Shown here one piece after another: positions 16,277 to 25,210 of a DNA stretch of 64,000 nucleotides (position 1 is the stretch's first letter; every line of letters begins with the position of its first letter). This DNA is from Sphingomonas yunnanensis (GTDB taxonomy: Bacteria; Pseudomonadota; Alphaproteobacteria; Sphingomonadales; Sphingomonadaceae), in the NCBI RefSeq assembly GCF_019898765.1, contig NZ_JAIOKB010000006.1:124001-188000 (forward strand), read 5' to 3'. The notes below the pieces were generated by a model. That model searched no databases and was not told the origin of the DNA. It was given only the letters and a program-made list of their open reading frames with translations. A program made the position numbers and the translations under genes.

Positions 16277-19240
16277 ATGAAGTCGTATGCGCGCGTGCTC
16301 GCGAAGCCGCTCGTCGCCCTCCTGCTCGTGTCCGTGTCGCTGCCGCTCCCCGCGCAGCAGCGCGCGCGCCGGGCGTCGGCGTCTCCCGCCAAGCCCGCCG
16401 CCGCGGCCCCGACGCCGGCGATCCGGGTCGACACCTCGCCGTGGCTGTTCAAGGGATCGGACATCCCGCCCGATCCCGAGTGGCATTTCGGCGCGCTGCC
16501 GACCGGGCTGCGCTACGCGGTGCGCAAGAACGGCGTGCCGCCCGGGCAGGTGGCGGTGCGCGTGCGGATCGACGCGGGCTCGCTGTACGAGAGCGACGCC
16601 GAGCAGGGCTTCGCGCATCTGATCGAGCATCTCTCCTTCCGCGGCTCGCGCTACGTCCCCGACGGCGAAGCGAAGCGCGTGTGGCAGCGCTTCGGCGCCA
16701 CCTTCGGCTCGGACTCGAACGCCTCCACCACGCCGACGCAGACGGTCTACAAGCTCGACCTGCCCGGCGCGACCGACGTCAAGCTCGACGAGAGCCTCAA
16801 GATCTTCGCCGGCATGATGGCCGAGCCTGCGATCACCGACGCGGGCCTCGCCGCCGAGCGCCCCGCGGTGCTGGCCGAGCAGCGCGAGGCGCCGGGCGCG
16901 CAGGTGCGCTACGGCGACGCGGTGCGCCAGACCTTCTTCGCCGGCCAGCCGCTCGCGGAGCGCTCGCCGATCGGCACGATCAAGACGCTGGAAGCGGCCA
17001 CGCCCGCGACGGTGCAGGCGTTCCACGACAGATGGTATCGTCCGGCGCGCGCGGTGGTAATCATCTCGGGCGACATCGATCCCGACGTCGCCGCCCGGCT
17101 GGTGGTGAAGAATTTCGGCAGCTGGACCGGCAGGGGCGCCGACCCCGCCGACCCCGATTTCGGCAAGCCCGATCCCAAGGCGCCCGCGACCAAGACGATC
17201 GCCGAGCCGTCGCTGCCGCCGGTGGTCGCCACCGCGACGCTGCGGCCCTGGGTCTATCGCGACGACACGATCATCTTCAACCAGAAGCGGCTGGTCGACT
17301 TCCTCGCGACTCGGCTGATCAATCGCCGGCTCGAGTCGCGCGCGCGCGCCGGGGGAAGCTTCCTCCAGGCCTCGGTCAGCCTCGACGACGTGTCGCGCTC
17401 GGCCAACGGCACCTTCACCAACGTGATCCCGATCGGCGACGACTGGGAGGCGGCGCTCAAGGACGTGCGCGCGGTGGTGGCGGACGCGATGGCGACGCCG
17501 CCGACGCAGGCCGAGGTCGACCGCGAGCTCGCCGAGTTCGACGCCGCGATGAAGAACGACGTCGACACCGCGCGCGTCGAGGCCGGCGCCAAGCAGGCCG
17601 ACGACATGGTCAACGCGCTCGACATCCGCGAGACCGTGGCAGGCCCGAAGACCAGCTACGACATCCTGCAGGCAGCGCGCACCAACGGCATGTTCACGCC
17701 CGCGGCGATGGTCGAATCGACCAACCGGCTGTTCAAGGGCGACGTCCAGCGCGCGCTGCTCAACACGCGCACGCCCGACGCCAGCGCCGCGACCAAGCTG
17801 GCCGCCGCGCTCACCGCCGACGTCTCCAAGCTGGCGGGCAAGCGCGCCGAGCAGCGCTCGGTCGATTTCTCCAAGGTGCCCAAGCTCGGCACGCCCGGCC
17901 AGGCGACCGCGCGCACCACGGTGGGCGACCCACCGATGGAGCAGGTGACCTTCGCCAACGGCGTGCGCGCGCTGATCTACGCCAATCCGTCCGAGACCGG
18001 CCGCGTCTACCTGCGCGTGCGCTTCGGGCGCGGCTATCAGGCGCTGCCCGGCGATCGGCCGACCCCGGCCTGGGCGGGCGAGACCGCGCTGATCGCGAGC
18101 GGGATCGGCTCGCTCGACCAGGGCGCGCTCGACTCGCTCACCACCGGGCGCCGCATGGGGCTCGACTTCGACATCGGCGACGATTCCTTCCTGCTCGGCG
18201 CGCAGACGACACCGAGCGACTATGCCGACAATCTCACGCTGATGGCGGCCAAGCTCGCCGCGCCGCGCTGGGACGGCGCGCCGGTGACGCGCGCGCGCGC
18301 GGCGATGCTGACCGGCTATGCCGGGCTGAACTCCTCGCCCGACGGCGTGCTGGCGCGCGACCTCGAGGGGCTGCTGCGCGACGGCGACCCGCGCTGGGGC
18401 ATGCCGACGCTGGCGCAGATCCAGGCGCTCAACGCGCGCGACTTCAAGAAGCTTTGGCAGCCGCTGCTGGCGACCGGGCCGATCGAGGTGGACGTATTCG
18501 GCGACGTCAAGGCCGACGAGGCGATCGCCGCGATCGGCAAGAGCTTCGGCGCGCTCAAGCCGCGCCGCGCGGATGAGGGAACGGGCGCGCCGGTGCGCTT
18601 CCCCGCGCACAACGCCACGCCGGTGATGCGCACCCATGACGGCGACGACAACCAGGCCGCGGCGGTGATCGCCTGGCCGACCGGGGGCGGCTCGGCCGAC
18701 CACGCCGAGCAGCGCCGGCTCGACGTGCTGGCCTCGGTGTTCGCGGACCGGCTGTTCGACCGGCTGCGCTCGGTGGCGGGGGCGAGCTACTCGCCGAGCG
18801 CGCAGAGCCAGTGGCCGGTCGGGCTGCCCGGCGGCGGCCGGCTGATCGCGGTGGGTAAGGTGGCGCCCGACAAGGTGCCCTTGTTCTTCCAGCTGTCGCG
18901 CCAGATCGCGGCCGAGCTGGTGTCGACCCCGATCAGCGCCGACGAGCTGCGCCGCACGATCGTGCCGATGCTGCAATATATGGCGCGCGCCTCGTCGGGG
19001 AACCAGTTCTGGCTGATCCAGACCTCGGGCGGTACGTTCGATCCCAAGCGGATCGAGGCGAGCCAGAGCCTGATCGGCGACATGACCGGCATTACGCCCG
19101 AGGCGCTCCAGGCGAGCGCGGCCAAGTATCTGCGGCCGGACAAGGACTGGACGATGGCGGTGGTGCCCAAGGCGGCCGCGGGCGGGGCGGGGGCGGCGAC
19201 GCCGGCCGGATCGCCGCTCCAGGCCGCGCCGGCAAAGTAG
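16277..19240 (+). CDS. M16 family zinc metallopeptidase (insulinase type)
   Basis: A 987-aa secreted two-lobe protease. It has an N-terminal signal peptide (MKSYARVLAKPLVALLLVSV...PLPA), then an active M16 domain with the inverted zinc motif HLIEH at residues 114-118. The second half (from about residue 555, VTFANGVRALIYANP) is an M16C-type lobe with no HxxEH, as expected for the non-catalytic half. The C terminus is alanine-rich. It likely degrades peptides in the periplasm. ATG 16277 begins the signal peptide; the frame is open earlier without support. Confidence 0.92.
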   Translation: MKSYARVLAKPLVALLLVSVSLPLPAQQRARRASASPAKPAAAAPTPAIRVDTSPWLFKGSDIPPDPEWHFGALPTGLRYAVRKNGVPPGQVAVRVRIDAGSLYESDAEQGFAHLIEHLSFRGSRYVPDGEAKRVWQRFGATFGSDSNASTTPTQTVYKLDLPGATDVKLDESLKIFAGMMAEPAITDAGLAAERPAVLAEQREAPGAQVRYGDAVRQTFFAGQPLAERSPIGTIKTLEAATPATVQAFHDRWYRPARAVVIISGDIDPDVAARLVVKNFGSWTGRGADPADPDFGKPDPKAPATKTIAEPSLPPVVATATLRPWVYRDDTIIFNQKRLVDFLATRLINRRLESRARAGGSFLQASVSLDDVSRSANGTFTNVIPIGDDWEAALKDVRAVVADAMATPPTQAEVDRELAEFDAAMKNDVDTARVEAGAKQADDMVNALDIRETVAGPKTSYDILQAARTNGMFTPAAMVESTNRLFKGDVQRALLNTRTPDASAATKLAAALTADVSKLAGKRAEQRSVDFSKVPKLGTPGQATARTTVGDPPMEQVTFANGVRALIYANPSETGRVYLRVRFGRGYQALPGDRPTPAWAGETALIASGIGSLDQGALDSLTTGRRMGLDFDIGDDSFLLGAQTTPSDYADNLTLMAAKLAAPRWDGAPVTRARAAMLTGYAGLNSSPDGVLARDLEGLLRDGDPRWGMPTLAQIQALNARDFKKLWQPLLATGPIEVDVFGDVKADEAIAAIGKSFGALKPRRADEGTGAPVRFPAHNATPVMRTHDGDDNQAAAVIAWPTGGGSADHAEQRRLDVLASVFADRLFDRLRSVAGASYSPSAQSQWPVGLPGGGRLIAVGKVAPDKVPLFFQLSRQIAAELVSTPISADELRRTIVPMLQYMARASSGNQFWLIQTSGGTFDPKRIEASQSLIGDMTGITPEALQASAAKYLRPDKDWTMAVVPKAAAGGAGAATPAGSPLQAAPAK

Positions 19241-19259
19241 CCCGATCTCGGCCCCCTAA

Positions 19260-19349
19260 GTTCCCCGGCGAAAGCCGGGGCCCAGTTGGGAGACGCCGGT
19301 GAGACACACGACAGATGTTCCAACTGGGCCCCGGCTTCCGCCGCGGCAC
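19260..19349. repeat. Paired palindrome, CCCCGGCGAAGGCCGGGG family
   Basis: About 90 bp, beginning GTTCCCCGGCGAAAGCCGGG and ending GGCTTCCGCCGCGGCACC, with CCCAGTTGGG and CCAACTGGG tags facing each other. It follows the M16 peptidase gene. Together with 19385-19532 it fills the 325-bp gap to the next gene. Confidence 0.7.
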
Positions 19350-19384
19350 CTCTGGGCGCCCGCGTCAGGCCATATTGCGCCTAA

Positions 19385-19532
19385 CCTCTCCTCTCCTGTC
19401 AGGTGAGGTGGCGCGCGCAGCGCGTCGGAGGGGTGTCGCCGGTGGTGTGTGTCGCGCCTTCCGTCGAGCGGGTCACCCCTCCGTCACGCCTGCGGCGTGC
19501 CACCTCCCCTTCCAGGGGAGGATCAACGGTTC
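19385..19532. repeat. Paired inverted repeat, ACCTCCCCT / AGGGGAGG family
   Basis: Left arm CCTCTCCTCTCCTGTCAGGT...GGAGGGGTG and right arm CACCCCTCCGTCACGCCTGC...CAGGGGAGGA face each other over 148 bp. A relative lies at 25991-26127. Confidence 0.65.
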
Positions 19533-19565
19533 TCTAAGCCAATAGCGATGCCGGCTCCTCTACCG

Positions 19566-21398
19566 CTAGCCGCCGTACAGCGCGTCCAGCCGCGCGCCAT
19601 AGACCTGGCGCAGCACGTGGCGGCGGATCTTGAGGCTGGGGGTGAGCTGCTCGTTCTCGATCGTGAACGGCGCGTCCGCGACGATCCAGCGGCGCACGCG
19701 CTCGGTCACCGACAGGTCCTTGTTGGTGCGGTCCACCGCCGCCTGGAGCGCGGCGCGATAGGCCGGATCGTCCGGCGTCACCGGATCGCGGCGCCCCTGC
19801 GCGCGCGCCCAGTCGAAGGTCCATTCCGGATCGGGCACCAGCACCGCCACCATGTGCGGGCGGCGGTCGCCGTAGATCATCGCCTGGCCGATCTCGGGCT
19901 GCAGCGTCAGCATGCCCTCCACCTTCTGGGGCGCGACATTGTCGCCCTTGTCGTTGATGATCAGGTCTTTCTTGCGATCCGTGATCCTGATCCGGCCGCG
20001 CTCGTCGAGCTCGCCGATGTCGCCGGTGTGGAGCCAGCCGTCCTGGAGCACGCGCGCGGTCTCGGCCTCGTTGCGCCAATAGCCGTGCATCACCAGCTCG
20101 CCACGCACCAGGATCTCGCCGTCCGCGGCGATCCGCACCTCGGTCTCTGCGAGCGGCGGTCCGACCGAGTCCATCCGCAGCCCGGCGGAGGGGCGGTTGC
20201 ACGAGATCACCGGCGCTGCCTCGGTCTGGCCATAGCCCTGCAGGAAGCAGATGCCGAGCGACTGGAAGAACACGCCCACCTCCGGCGTCAGCGGCGCGCC
20301 GCCCGAGACCATCGCCTTGATCCGGCCGCCGAACTTGCGCGCGATCTTGCGCTTGAACAAGGTGTCGACGAGCAGCGCGGCGGGGCGGTCGCGCAGCCCC
20401 AGCCGCCCCTCGTAGCGCTTGGTGCCGACGTCCAGCGCGAGCCGCAGCAGCTTCTGCGGCGTGCCGCCCTGCTTCTCGATCCCCTTGGTGATGCGCGTCC
20501 GCAGCACCTCGAAGAGGCGCGGCACCACCACCATGATCGTGGGGCGCACCTCCTCGATATTGCTGGCGAGCTTCTCCAGCCCCTCGGCATAATAGATCTG
20601 CCCGCCGAGCCCGATCGGCAGGTGCTGGCCGCCGCTGTGCTCATAGGCGTGGCTGAGCGGGAGGAAGGAGAGGAACACCTCGTCGTCCCATCCGAAATCC
20701 TCGGCGATGATGACGATGCAGCCGTTGACGTTGTGCAGGATCGCGCCGTGATGCTGCATCACCCCGCGCGGCGCGCCGCCCGTGCCCGACGTGTAGATGA
20801 TGCAGGCCAGGTCGGCGCGGCCCAGCTCGGCGGCGGCGCGGTCGGCGGCGGCGCCCACTTCGGCGGGGTGTTTCTCCACCAGCGCGCGCCAGTCGTGCAC
20901 CTCAAACGGTGTCTGACCCAGGCGCATCGGATCGATCCCGATCAGTATCTGCGGACGGATCGAGCGCAGGATCGCTGGCATCAGCGTCCGGGCGAGCTTG
21001 TCGGTCGAGACGATCACCGCCTTGGCGCCGGAGTTCTCGATGACGTGGGCGTGATCGCGCTCGGTGTTCGTGGTGTAGGTCGGCACCGTCACGCAGCCCG
21101 CCGCCATGATCGCGAGGTCGGACAGGCACCATTCGGGGCGGTTCTCGCTGACCAGCATCACGCGGTCGCCGCGCTCCAGCCCGATCGTGCGCAGCCCGGC
21201 GGCGAGCCGCGCCACCGTCTCGGCTGCCTCACGCCAGCTGGTCGCGTGCCACGCGCCGTCGCGCTTGCTCCACAGGAAGGGGGCGTCGCCCTTCTCCGCG
21301 GCGCGGGTGAAGAACATCGTCACCAGGTTGGGGAAATGTTCGAGGCGTCGAGTGATGGCGCCGCTCCTCTCGCTGATCGTTCCTATGGGTCGCGTCAT
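19566..21398 (-). CDS. Long-chain acyl-CoA synthetase (AMP-dependent)
   Basis: A 610-aa ANL-superfamily ligase, probably activating long-chain fatty acids to acyl-CoA. The AMP-binding P-loop is IIYTSGTGGAPRGV (about residues 198-211). Later motifs are MVSGGAPLTPEV, the A5-type GYGQTEAAPV, WLHTGDIGELDERG, and the A8-type RKKDLIINDKGDNVAP. The closing ENEQLTPSLKIRR contains the catalytic lysine K in the expected place. It is divergent from the M28 peptidase with a short gap. Confidence 0.92.
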   Translation of the reverse strand: MTRPIGTISERSGAITRRLEHFPNLVTMFFTRAAEKGDAPFLWSKRDGAWHATSWREAAETVARLAAGLRTIGLERGDRVMLVSENRPEWCLSDLAIMAAGCVTVPTYTTNTERDHAHVIENSGAKAVIVSTDKLARTLMPAILRSIRPQILIGIDPMRLGQTPFEVHDWRALVEKHPAEVGAAADRAAAELGRADLACIIYTSGTGGAPRGVMQHHGAILHNVNGCIVIIAEDFGWDDEVFLSFLPLSHAYEHSGGQHLPIGLGGQIYYAEGLEKLASNIEEVRPTIMVVVPRLFEVLRTRITKGIEKQGGTPQKLLRLALDVGTKRYEGRLGLRDRPAALLVDTLFKRKIARKFGGRIKAMVSGGAPLTPEVGVFFQSLGICFLQGYGQTEAAPVISCNRPSAGLRMDSVGPPLAETEVRIAADGEILVRGELVMHGYWRNEAETARVLQDGWLHTGDIGELDERGRIRITDRKKDLIINDKGDNVAPQKVEGMLTLQPEIGQAMIYGDRRPHMVAVLVPDPEWTFDWARAQGRRDPVTPDDPAYRAALQAAVDRTNKDLSVTERVRRWIVADAPFTIENEQLTPSLKIRRHVLRQVYGARLDALYGG

Positions 21399-21466
21399 GC
21401 CTGAGATGCGGCGGCCGCGTCCAGCAAGCGATTGCGTCGCCCACGTTGGCCGGTCACAAGCGACGG

Positions 21467-22765
21467 ATGACGCCCCGTTTTCCCGCCGCCGCGCTGCTCG
21501 CGCTGACCCTCGCCACCCCCGCCGTCGCGCGCGACGCGGTGTCGCAGGAGCGCCAGCGCGCCACCGTCGAGAAACTGGTGTCGTTCGGCACGCGTCACTC
21601 GTTGTCCTCGGCGACCGATCCGAAGCGCGGCATCGGCGCGGCGCGAACCTGGGTGGCGGGCGAGTTCGCCAGGCTCTCGCGCGACTGCGGCGGCTGCATC
21701 ACCACCGAGCGGCTGTCGCGCCGCTTCACCGGCCCGCGCGCCCCCGATGGCGTGGTGATCGAGGACGTGCTCGGCATCCAGCGCGGCGCCGATCCTGACC
21801 GCTACATCATCGTCGGCGCGCATATCGACAGCCGCGTCACCGACGTGATGAACGTCACCAGCGACGCGCCCGGCGCCAACGACGACGCCAGCGGCGTCGC
21901 GCTGGTGCTCGAGGCGGCGCGGCTGCTCCATCGCGAGCGCTTCCGCGCCAACATCGTCTATGTCGCTTTCTCGGGCGAGGAGCAGGGGCTGTGGGGCGCG
22001 ACGCTGCTCGCGGAGACCGCGCGCGCGCGCGGCTGGCAGGTGGACGCGATGCTCAACAACGACATCGTCGGCAACTCGCTGGGACAGGGCGGCGTGATCA
22101 ACGACCGCTATGTCCGCGTCTTCTCCGAGGGGATCCGCGCCAGCGAGTCGTTGCCCGAGGCAATCGAGCGGCGCGGCATCGGCGGCGAGGACGACGGTCC
22201 CAGCCGCGCGCTCGCCAAGATGATCGGCGGCGTCGCGCCGACGCTGCCCGGCGGCTTCGGCGTCTTCGTCGATCGGCGACCCGACCGGTTCGGCCGCGGC
22301 GGCGACCACGAACCCTTCCTCAAGCAGGGCTATCCCGCGGTGCGCTTCTCGGTCGCGGCGGAGAATTGGGACCGCCAGCACCAGGACGTGCGCACCGAGA
22401 ACGGCCGCGTCTATGCCGACACGATCGAGGGGATGGACTTCGCCTATCTCGCCAAGGTGACCGCGATCAACGTCGCGACGATCGCGCGGCTCGCCGCCGC
22501 TCCCGCCGCGCCGGCGAGCGCGGCGATCTCGGGCGCGCTGTCGTACGATACCAAGGTGAGCTGGGCGCCGGTCGCCGGCGCGTCGCGCTACAAGGTCTAT
22601 TGGCGCCGCGCCGACACCGCGGCGTGGAGCGACTCGCGCGAGGCGACCGGGACCACGCTCGACGTCGCCGCCGTGCCGGTGGACGACCATTTCTTCGGCG
22701 TCGCAGCGATCGGTGCCGACGGCGCGGAGAGCCTCGTCACCTTCGCCGGCCGCGAGAAGAAGTAG
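21467..22765 (+). CDS. Secreted M28 family aminopeptidase
   Basis: A 432-aa di-zinc peptidase exported by a signal peptide (MTPRFPAAALLALTLATPAVA). Metal-site motifs are visible: GAHIDSR, the PGANDDASGVAL aspartate, AFSGEEQGLWG (catalytic Glu-Glu), LNNDIVGNS and the late GGDHEPFLKQGYPAVRF histidine. About 95 C-terminal residues form a fibronectin type III-like domain (SWAPVAGASRYKVYWR). ATG 21467 starts the signal peptide; TTG 21446 is less likely. Confidence 0.92.
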   Translation: MTPRFPAAALLALTLATPAVARDAVSQERQRATVEKLVSFGTRHSLSSATDPKRGIGAARTWVAGEFARLSRDCGGCITTERLSRRFTGPRAPDGVVIEDVLGIQRGADPDRYIIVGAHIDSRVTDVMNVTSDAPGANDDASGVALVLEAARLLHRERFRANIVYVAFSGEEQGLWGATLLAETARARGWQVDAMLNNDIVGNSLGQGGVINDRYVRVFSEGIRASESLPEAIERRGIGGEDDGPSRALAKMIGGVAPTLPGGFGVFVDRRPDRFGRGGDHEPFLKQGYPAVRFSVAAENWDRQHQDVRTENGRVYADTIEGMDFAYLAKVTAINVATIARLAAAPAAPASAAISGALSYDTKVSWAPVAGASRYKVYWRRADTAAWSDSREATGTTLDVAAVPVDDHFFGVAAIGADGAESLVTFAGREKK

Positions 22766-22769
22766 CGCC

Positions 22770-23255
22770 TCAGCCCGCCAGACGCGGCGCGAGCAGCGCC
22801 ACCAGCCGCTCGCAACCGCGCGCGTCGTCGGCATCGAAGCGTGCCGGCGACGGGCTGTCGAGGTCGAGCACGCCGAGCAAACGGCCTTCGTGCACGATCG
22901 GCACCACCAGTTCAGACCGGCTCGCCGCGTCGCAGGCGATATGGCCGGGGAAGGCGTGAACGTCCTCGACCAGCTGGGTGCGCCGCTCGGCCGCGGCGGT
23001 GCCGCACACGCCGCGCCCCAGCGCGATGCGGATGCACGCCGCTTTGCCCTGGAACGGGCCCAGCACCAGCTCGTCGCCGATCATCCGGTAGAAGCCGGCC
23101 CAGTTGAGCTCGGGCAGATATTGCCACAGCAGTGCCGCGGCATTGGCCATGTTGGCGATCGGGTCGGGCTCACCGTCGGTCAGCGCGTCCAGCGCGGCGA
23201 ACAGATCGTCGTAGCGGCTGGGCTTCGACTCGGCGGTGACGGCGAACTCGTACAT
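22770..23255 (-). CDS. msrC: Free methionine-(R)-sulfoxide reductase (GAF domain)
   Basis: A 161-aa single GAF-domain enzyme reducing free Met-R-sulfoxide. The fRMsr signature is present: NWAGFYRMIGDELVLGPFQG, then ACIRIALGRGVCGTAA and HIACDAASRSELVVP, which contain the three catalytic or resolving cysteines. The end LGVLDLDSPSPARFDADD is also typical. It is convergent with the M28 gene, 4 bp apart. Confidence 0.93.
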   Translation of the reverse strand: MYEFAVTAESKPSRYDDLFAALDALTDGEPDPIANMANAAALLWQYLPELNWAGFYRMIGDELVLGPFQGKAACIRIALGRGVCGTAAAERRTQLVEDVHAFPGHIACDAASRSELVVPIVHEGRLLGVLDLDSPSPARFDADDARGCERLVALLAPRLAG

Positions 23256-23341
23256 GCCGCCGACCTAGGATCTCACCCGGGATCGCGCCAGAGGCGAGTG
23301 CGTCGGGCGGCACGGGTCCGCCACGACGCCGCGGGGGCCGA

Positions 23342-23476
23342 TCAGCCCCGCATCGTCCAGTGCACCACCACCCGGCCATAGCCCGCCTCGCACAGCGGCC
23401 AGGGTGCGCTCTCGCTCGGCTCAAGCGTGATCGCGGGTCGGGGAGGGCCGGCGCGCCAGCAACGCAGCGCCGTCAC
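23342..23476 (-). CDS. Possible 44-aa protein, coupled to the upstream small gene
   Basis: Below usual ORF cut-offs. GTG at 23476 overlaps the stop of the 101-aa gene upstream as GTGA, the same coupling used by dsbB, ccmG and ccmH in this window. The product starts VTALRCWRAGPPRPAITLEP and ends in EAGYGRVVVHWTMRG. It has two cysteines, four tryptophans counting both ends, and a composition that looks protein-like rather than random GC-rich frame. No family is recognised. The coupling and residue pattern support it; the size argues for caution. Confidence 0.45.
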   Translation of the reverse strand: MTALRCWRAGPPRPAITLEPSESAPWPLCEAGYGRVVVHWTMRG

Positions 23477-23778
23477 TGTCCGCTGCCCGCGCGCGCGGGG
23501 GCGAGCCCCTGCTGATCGAGGAACTGGTTCAGCCCCGCCGCCAGCGCCTGCGCGCCCGCGACCGTCAGCGCGATCCGTCCGGCGACCACTCGCTCCACCA
23601 CCGGGGTTTCGCCGGAATGATCGCAGCGCGCCGCCTCCAGCGTGAGCACCACCGTGCCGCCCAGGCTGGTGAATCCGGCGCAGCCCGTCGCGAACAGCTC
23701 GGCGGCGAAGGGATTGTCGACCAGCGGCGGCGGGGCCTGGCGCGGCTGCGGCGCGCGGCTGCGGGACGAGATGTACAT
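23473..23778 (-). CDS. Small conserved-looking hypothetical protein
   Basis: A 101-aa protein I cannot name. ATG 23778 is preceded by GAGGAAG at a good distance, so the longer frame to 23988 is not needed. The N terminus MYISSRSRAPQPRQAPPP is basic and proline-rich. The rest, NPFAAELFATGCAGFTSLGG then VERVVAGRIALTVAGAQALA and LNQFLDQQGL, forms beta strands and a helix with no membrane segment or signal peptide. It precedes and overlaps the 44-codon ORF. The 242-bp gap upstream (23779-24020) shows no other feature. Confidence 0.65.
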   Translation of the reverse strand: MYISSRSRAPQPRQAPPPLVDNPFAAELFATGCAGFTSLGGTVVLTLEAARCDHSGETPVVERVVAGRIALTVAGAQALAAGLNQFLDQQGLAPARAGSGQ

Positions 23779-24020
23779 GCCAACTTCCTCGATGCGCCGG
23801 CAGGGAGGGCCGGCGCGAGGCGAGGTGCGCCGCGCGCGTCTCGCTCGCGTGTCGCTCTGTTGCGTCGGTTTGGCCGCCATGTTGCGGCGGTGGCTCGCTT
23901 GGCCCGAACTACGGCCGCGCTCCGCCGCGATCGGATCACCCCGTTGCGGCGAGGCGCAAAGGCGCAGCATCGGCCCGTTCGGGCCCATCGCGCTCGCGCC
24001 AGTCGACGTTATATACCGCC

Positions 24021-24443
24021 ATGGCCCGCATCCCCGTCACCCGCTCCCTCTCGATCGAGGACGATCTGATCGTTTATACCGCGACCCGTTCCGGAGGCGC
24101 GGGCGGGCAGCACGTCAACACCACCGACTCGGCGGTGATCCTGCGCTTCGACGTCGCGGCGAGCGACTTGCCCGAGCGGGTGAAGGAGCGTCTCGCCGCG
24201 CTGGCAGGATCGCGGATGACGGCGGCCGGCGTGCTGGTGCTGCGGAGCGAGGGATCGCGCTCGCAGCACGTCAACCGTCAGGAGGCGCTGGAACGTCTCA
24301 TCGCGCTGATCCAGGAGGCGGCGGTGGTCCGGGCCAAGCGACGACCCACCCGACCCTCCCGCGCGTCGCAGACCCGCCGGGTGGACGCCAAGAAAGGGCG
24401 GTCGGGGGTGAAGGCCGGGCGGAAGAAGCCGTCGTTCGACTGA
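24021..24443 (+). CDS. arfB: Peptidyl-tRNA hydrolase ArfB (ribosome rescue)
   Basis: Codon-independent release factor of 140 aa that frees stalled ribosomes. The catalytic GGQ is in RSGGAGGQHVNTTDSAV. GSRSQHVNRQEAL follows, and the basic C-terminal tail (AKKGRSGVKAGRKKPS) is the part that enters the empty mRNA channel. Length and layout match ArfB/YaeJ rather than RF1/RF2. Confidence 0.95.
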   Translation: MARIPVTRSLSIEDDLIVYTATRSGGAGGQHVNTTDSAVILRFDVAASDLPERVKERLAALAGSRMTAAGVLVLRSEGSRSQHVNRQEALERLIALIQEAAVVRAKRRPTRPSRASQTRRVDAKKGRSGVKAGRKKPSFD

Positions 24444-24510
24444 TCGGCGCCGAAGCGCGGCCAGCTCGTCGACGTCGCGCTGCCCGATATGATGGCGGGC
24501 GGCGGTCAGC

Positions 24511-25164
24511 TCAGCCGGCGGCGAAGCCGAGCGCGGCGAAGCGCTCGGGCCAGGGCGCCTCGGCGGCGGCGTCCTCCTTGCCGGGGCGGGGCAGCGCGAG
24601 CGCGGCGGCGTGCAGCATCATCCCCGCCGGATCGGCGCGGCCGTAGACCGGATCGCCGACGATCGGCACGCCCAGCCCCTCGCGCGCGTGGACGCGCAGC
24701 TGATGCGTCCGCCCGTTATGCGGGGTGAAGGCGACCAGGGCGCGGCCGACACGTGTGTCGAGCAGCTCCCAATCGGTCCGCGCCGCCTTGCCGCGCGGGT
24801 CGACCGCGATGCGCCAGCCGCGCTCGGCGCTGGAGACCTTGCGCAGCGCCAGCTCGATCGTGCCGCGCTCGCCCTCGGGCACGCCGTCGAGGATGGCGAG
24901 ATAGCGTTTGCGCACCTGCCCCGCCTCAAACGCCTGCTGGTAGCGCACCTGCGCCTTGGGGTTGCGCGCGAGCAGCAGGCAGCCGCTGGTGTCGCGATCG
25001 AGCCGGTGCACCGCGACCGGCCATCGCCGGAAGCCGAAGGTGAGCGAGCCGAGATGGTTCTCCAGGCTGAGCCCACCGTCGCGCGGGGGATCGACCGGCA
25101 GCCCGGCGGGCTTGTCGATGATCAACGCCTCGCCGTCGAGGAACAGGACCCGGTCGCCTAACAT
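24511..25164 (-). CDS. RluA-family pseudouridine synthase
   Basis: A 217-aa stand-alone catalytic domain with no S4 domain. The start ATG 25164 gives MLGDRVLFLDGEALIIDKPA, the RluA-type N terminus. The active-site aspartate is in HRLDRDTSGCLLLARN. RTHQLRVHAREGLGVPIVGDPVYG is also conserved. It could be RluA-like (23S U746 and tRNA U32) or a related member such as TruC; the RNA target is not certain. Confidence 0.9.
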   Translation of the reverse strand: MLGDRVLFLDGEALIIDKPAGLPVDPPRDGGLSLENHLGSLTFGFRRWPVAVHRLDRDTSGCLLLARNPKAQVRYQQAFEAGQVRKRYLAILDGVPEGERGTIELALRKVSSAERGWRIAVDPRGKAARTDWELLDTRVGRALVAFTPHNGRTHQLRVHAREGLGVPIVGDPVYGRADPAGMMLHAAALALPRPGKEDAAAEAPWPERFAALGFAAG

Positions 25165-25210
25165 GCGCCACGCCCTTGCCATCCTCGCGCCGCCGTGGCC
25201 AGAGGGCGCG

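Noticed and set aside
16145..18976. A 943-aa open frame on the minus strand opposite the M16 peptidase
   Set aside because: Rich in Arg, Gly, His and Val with no family motif. It mirrors the codon pattern of a clear peptidase on the plus strand; long shadow frames are expected at this GC content.
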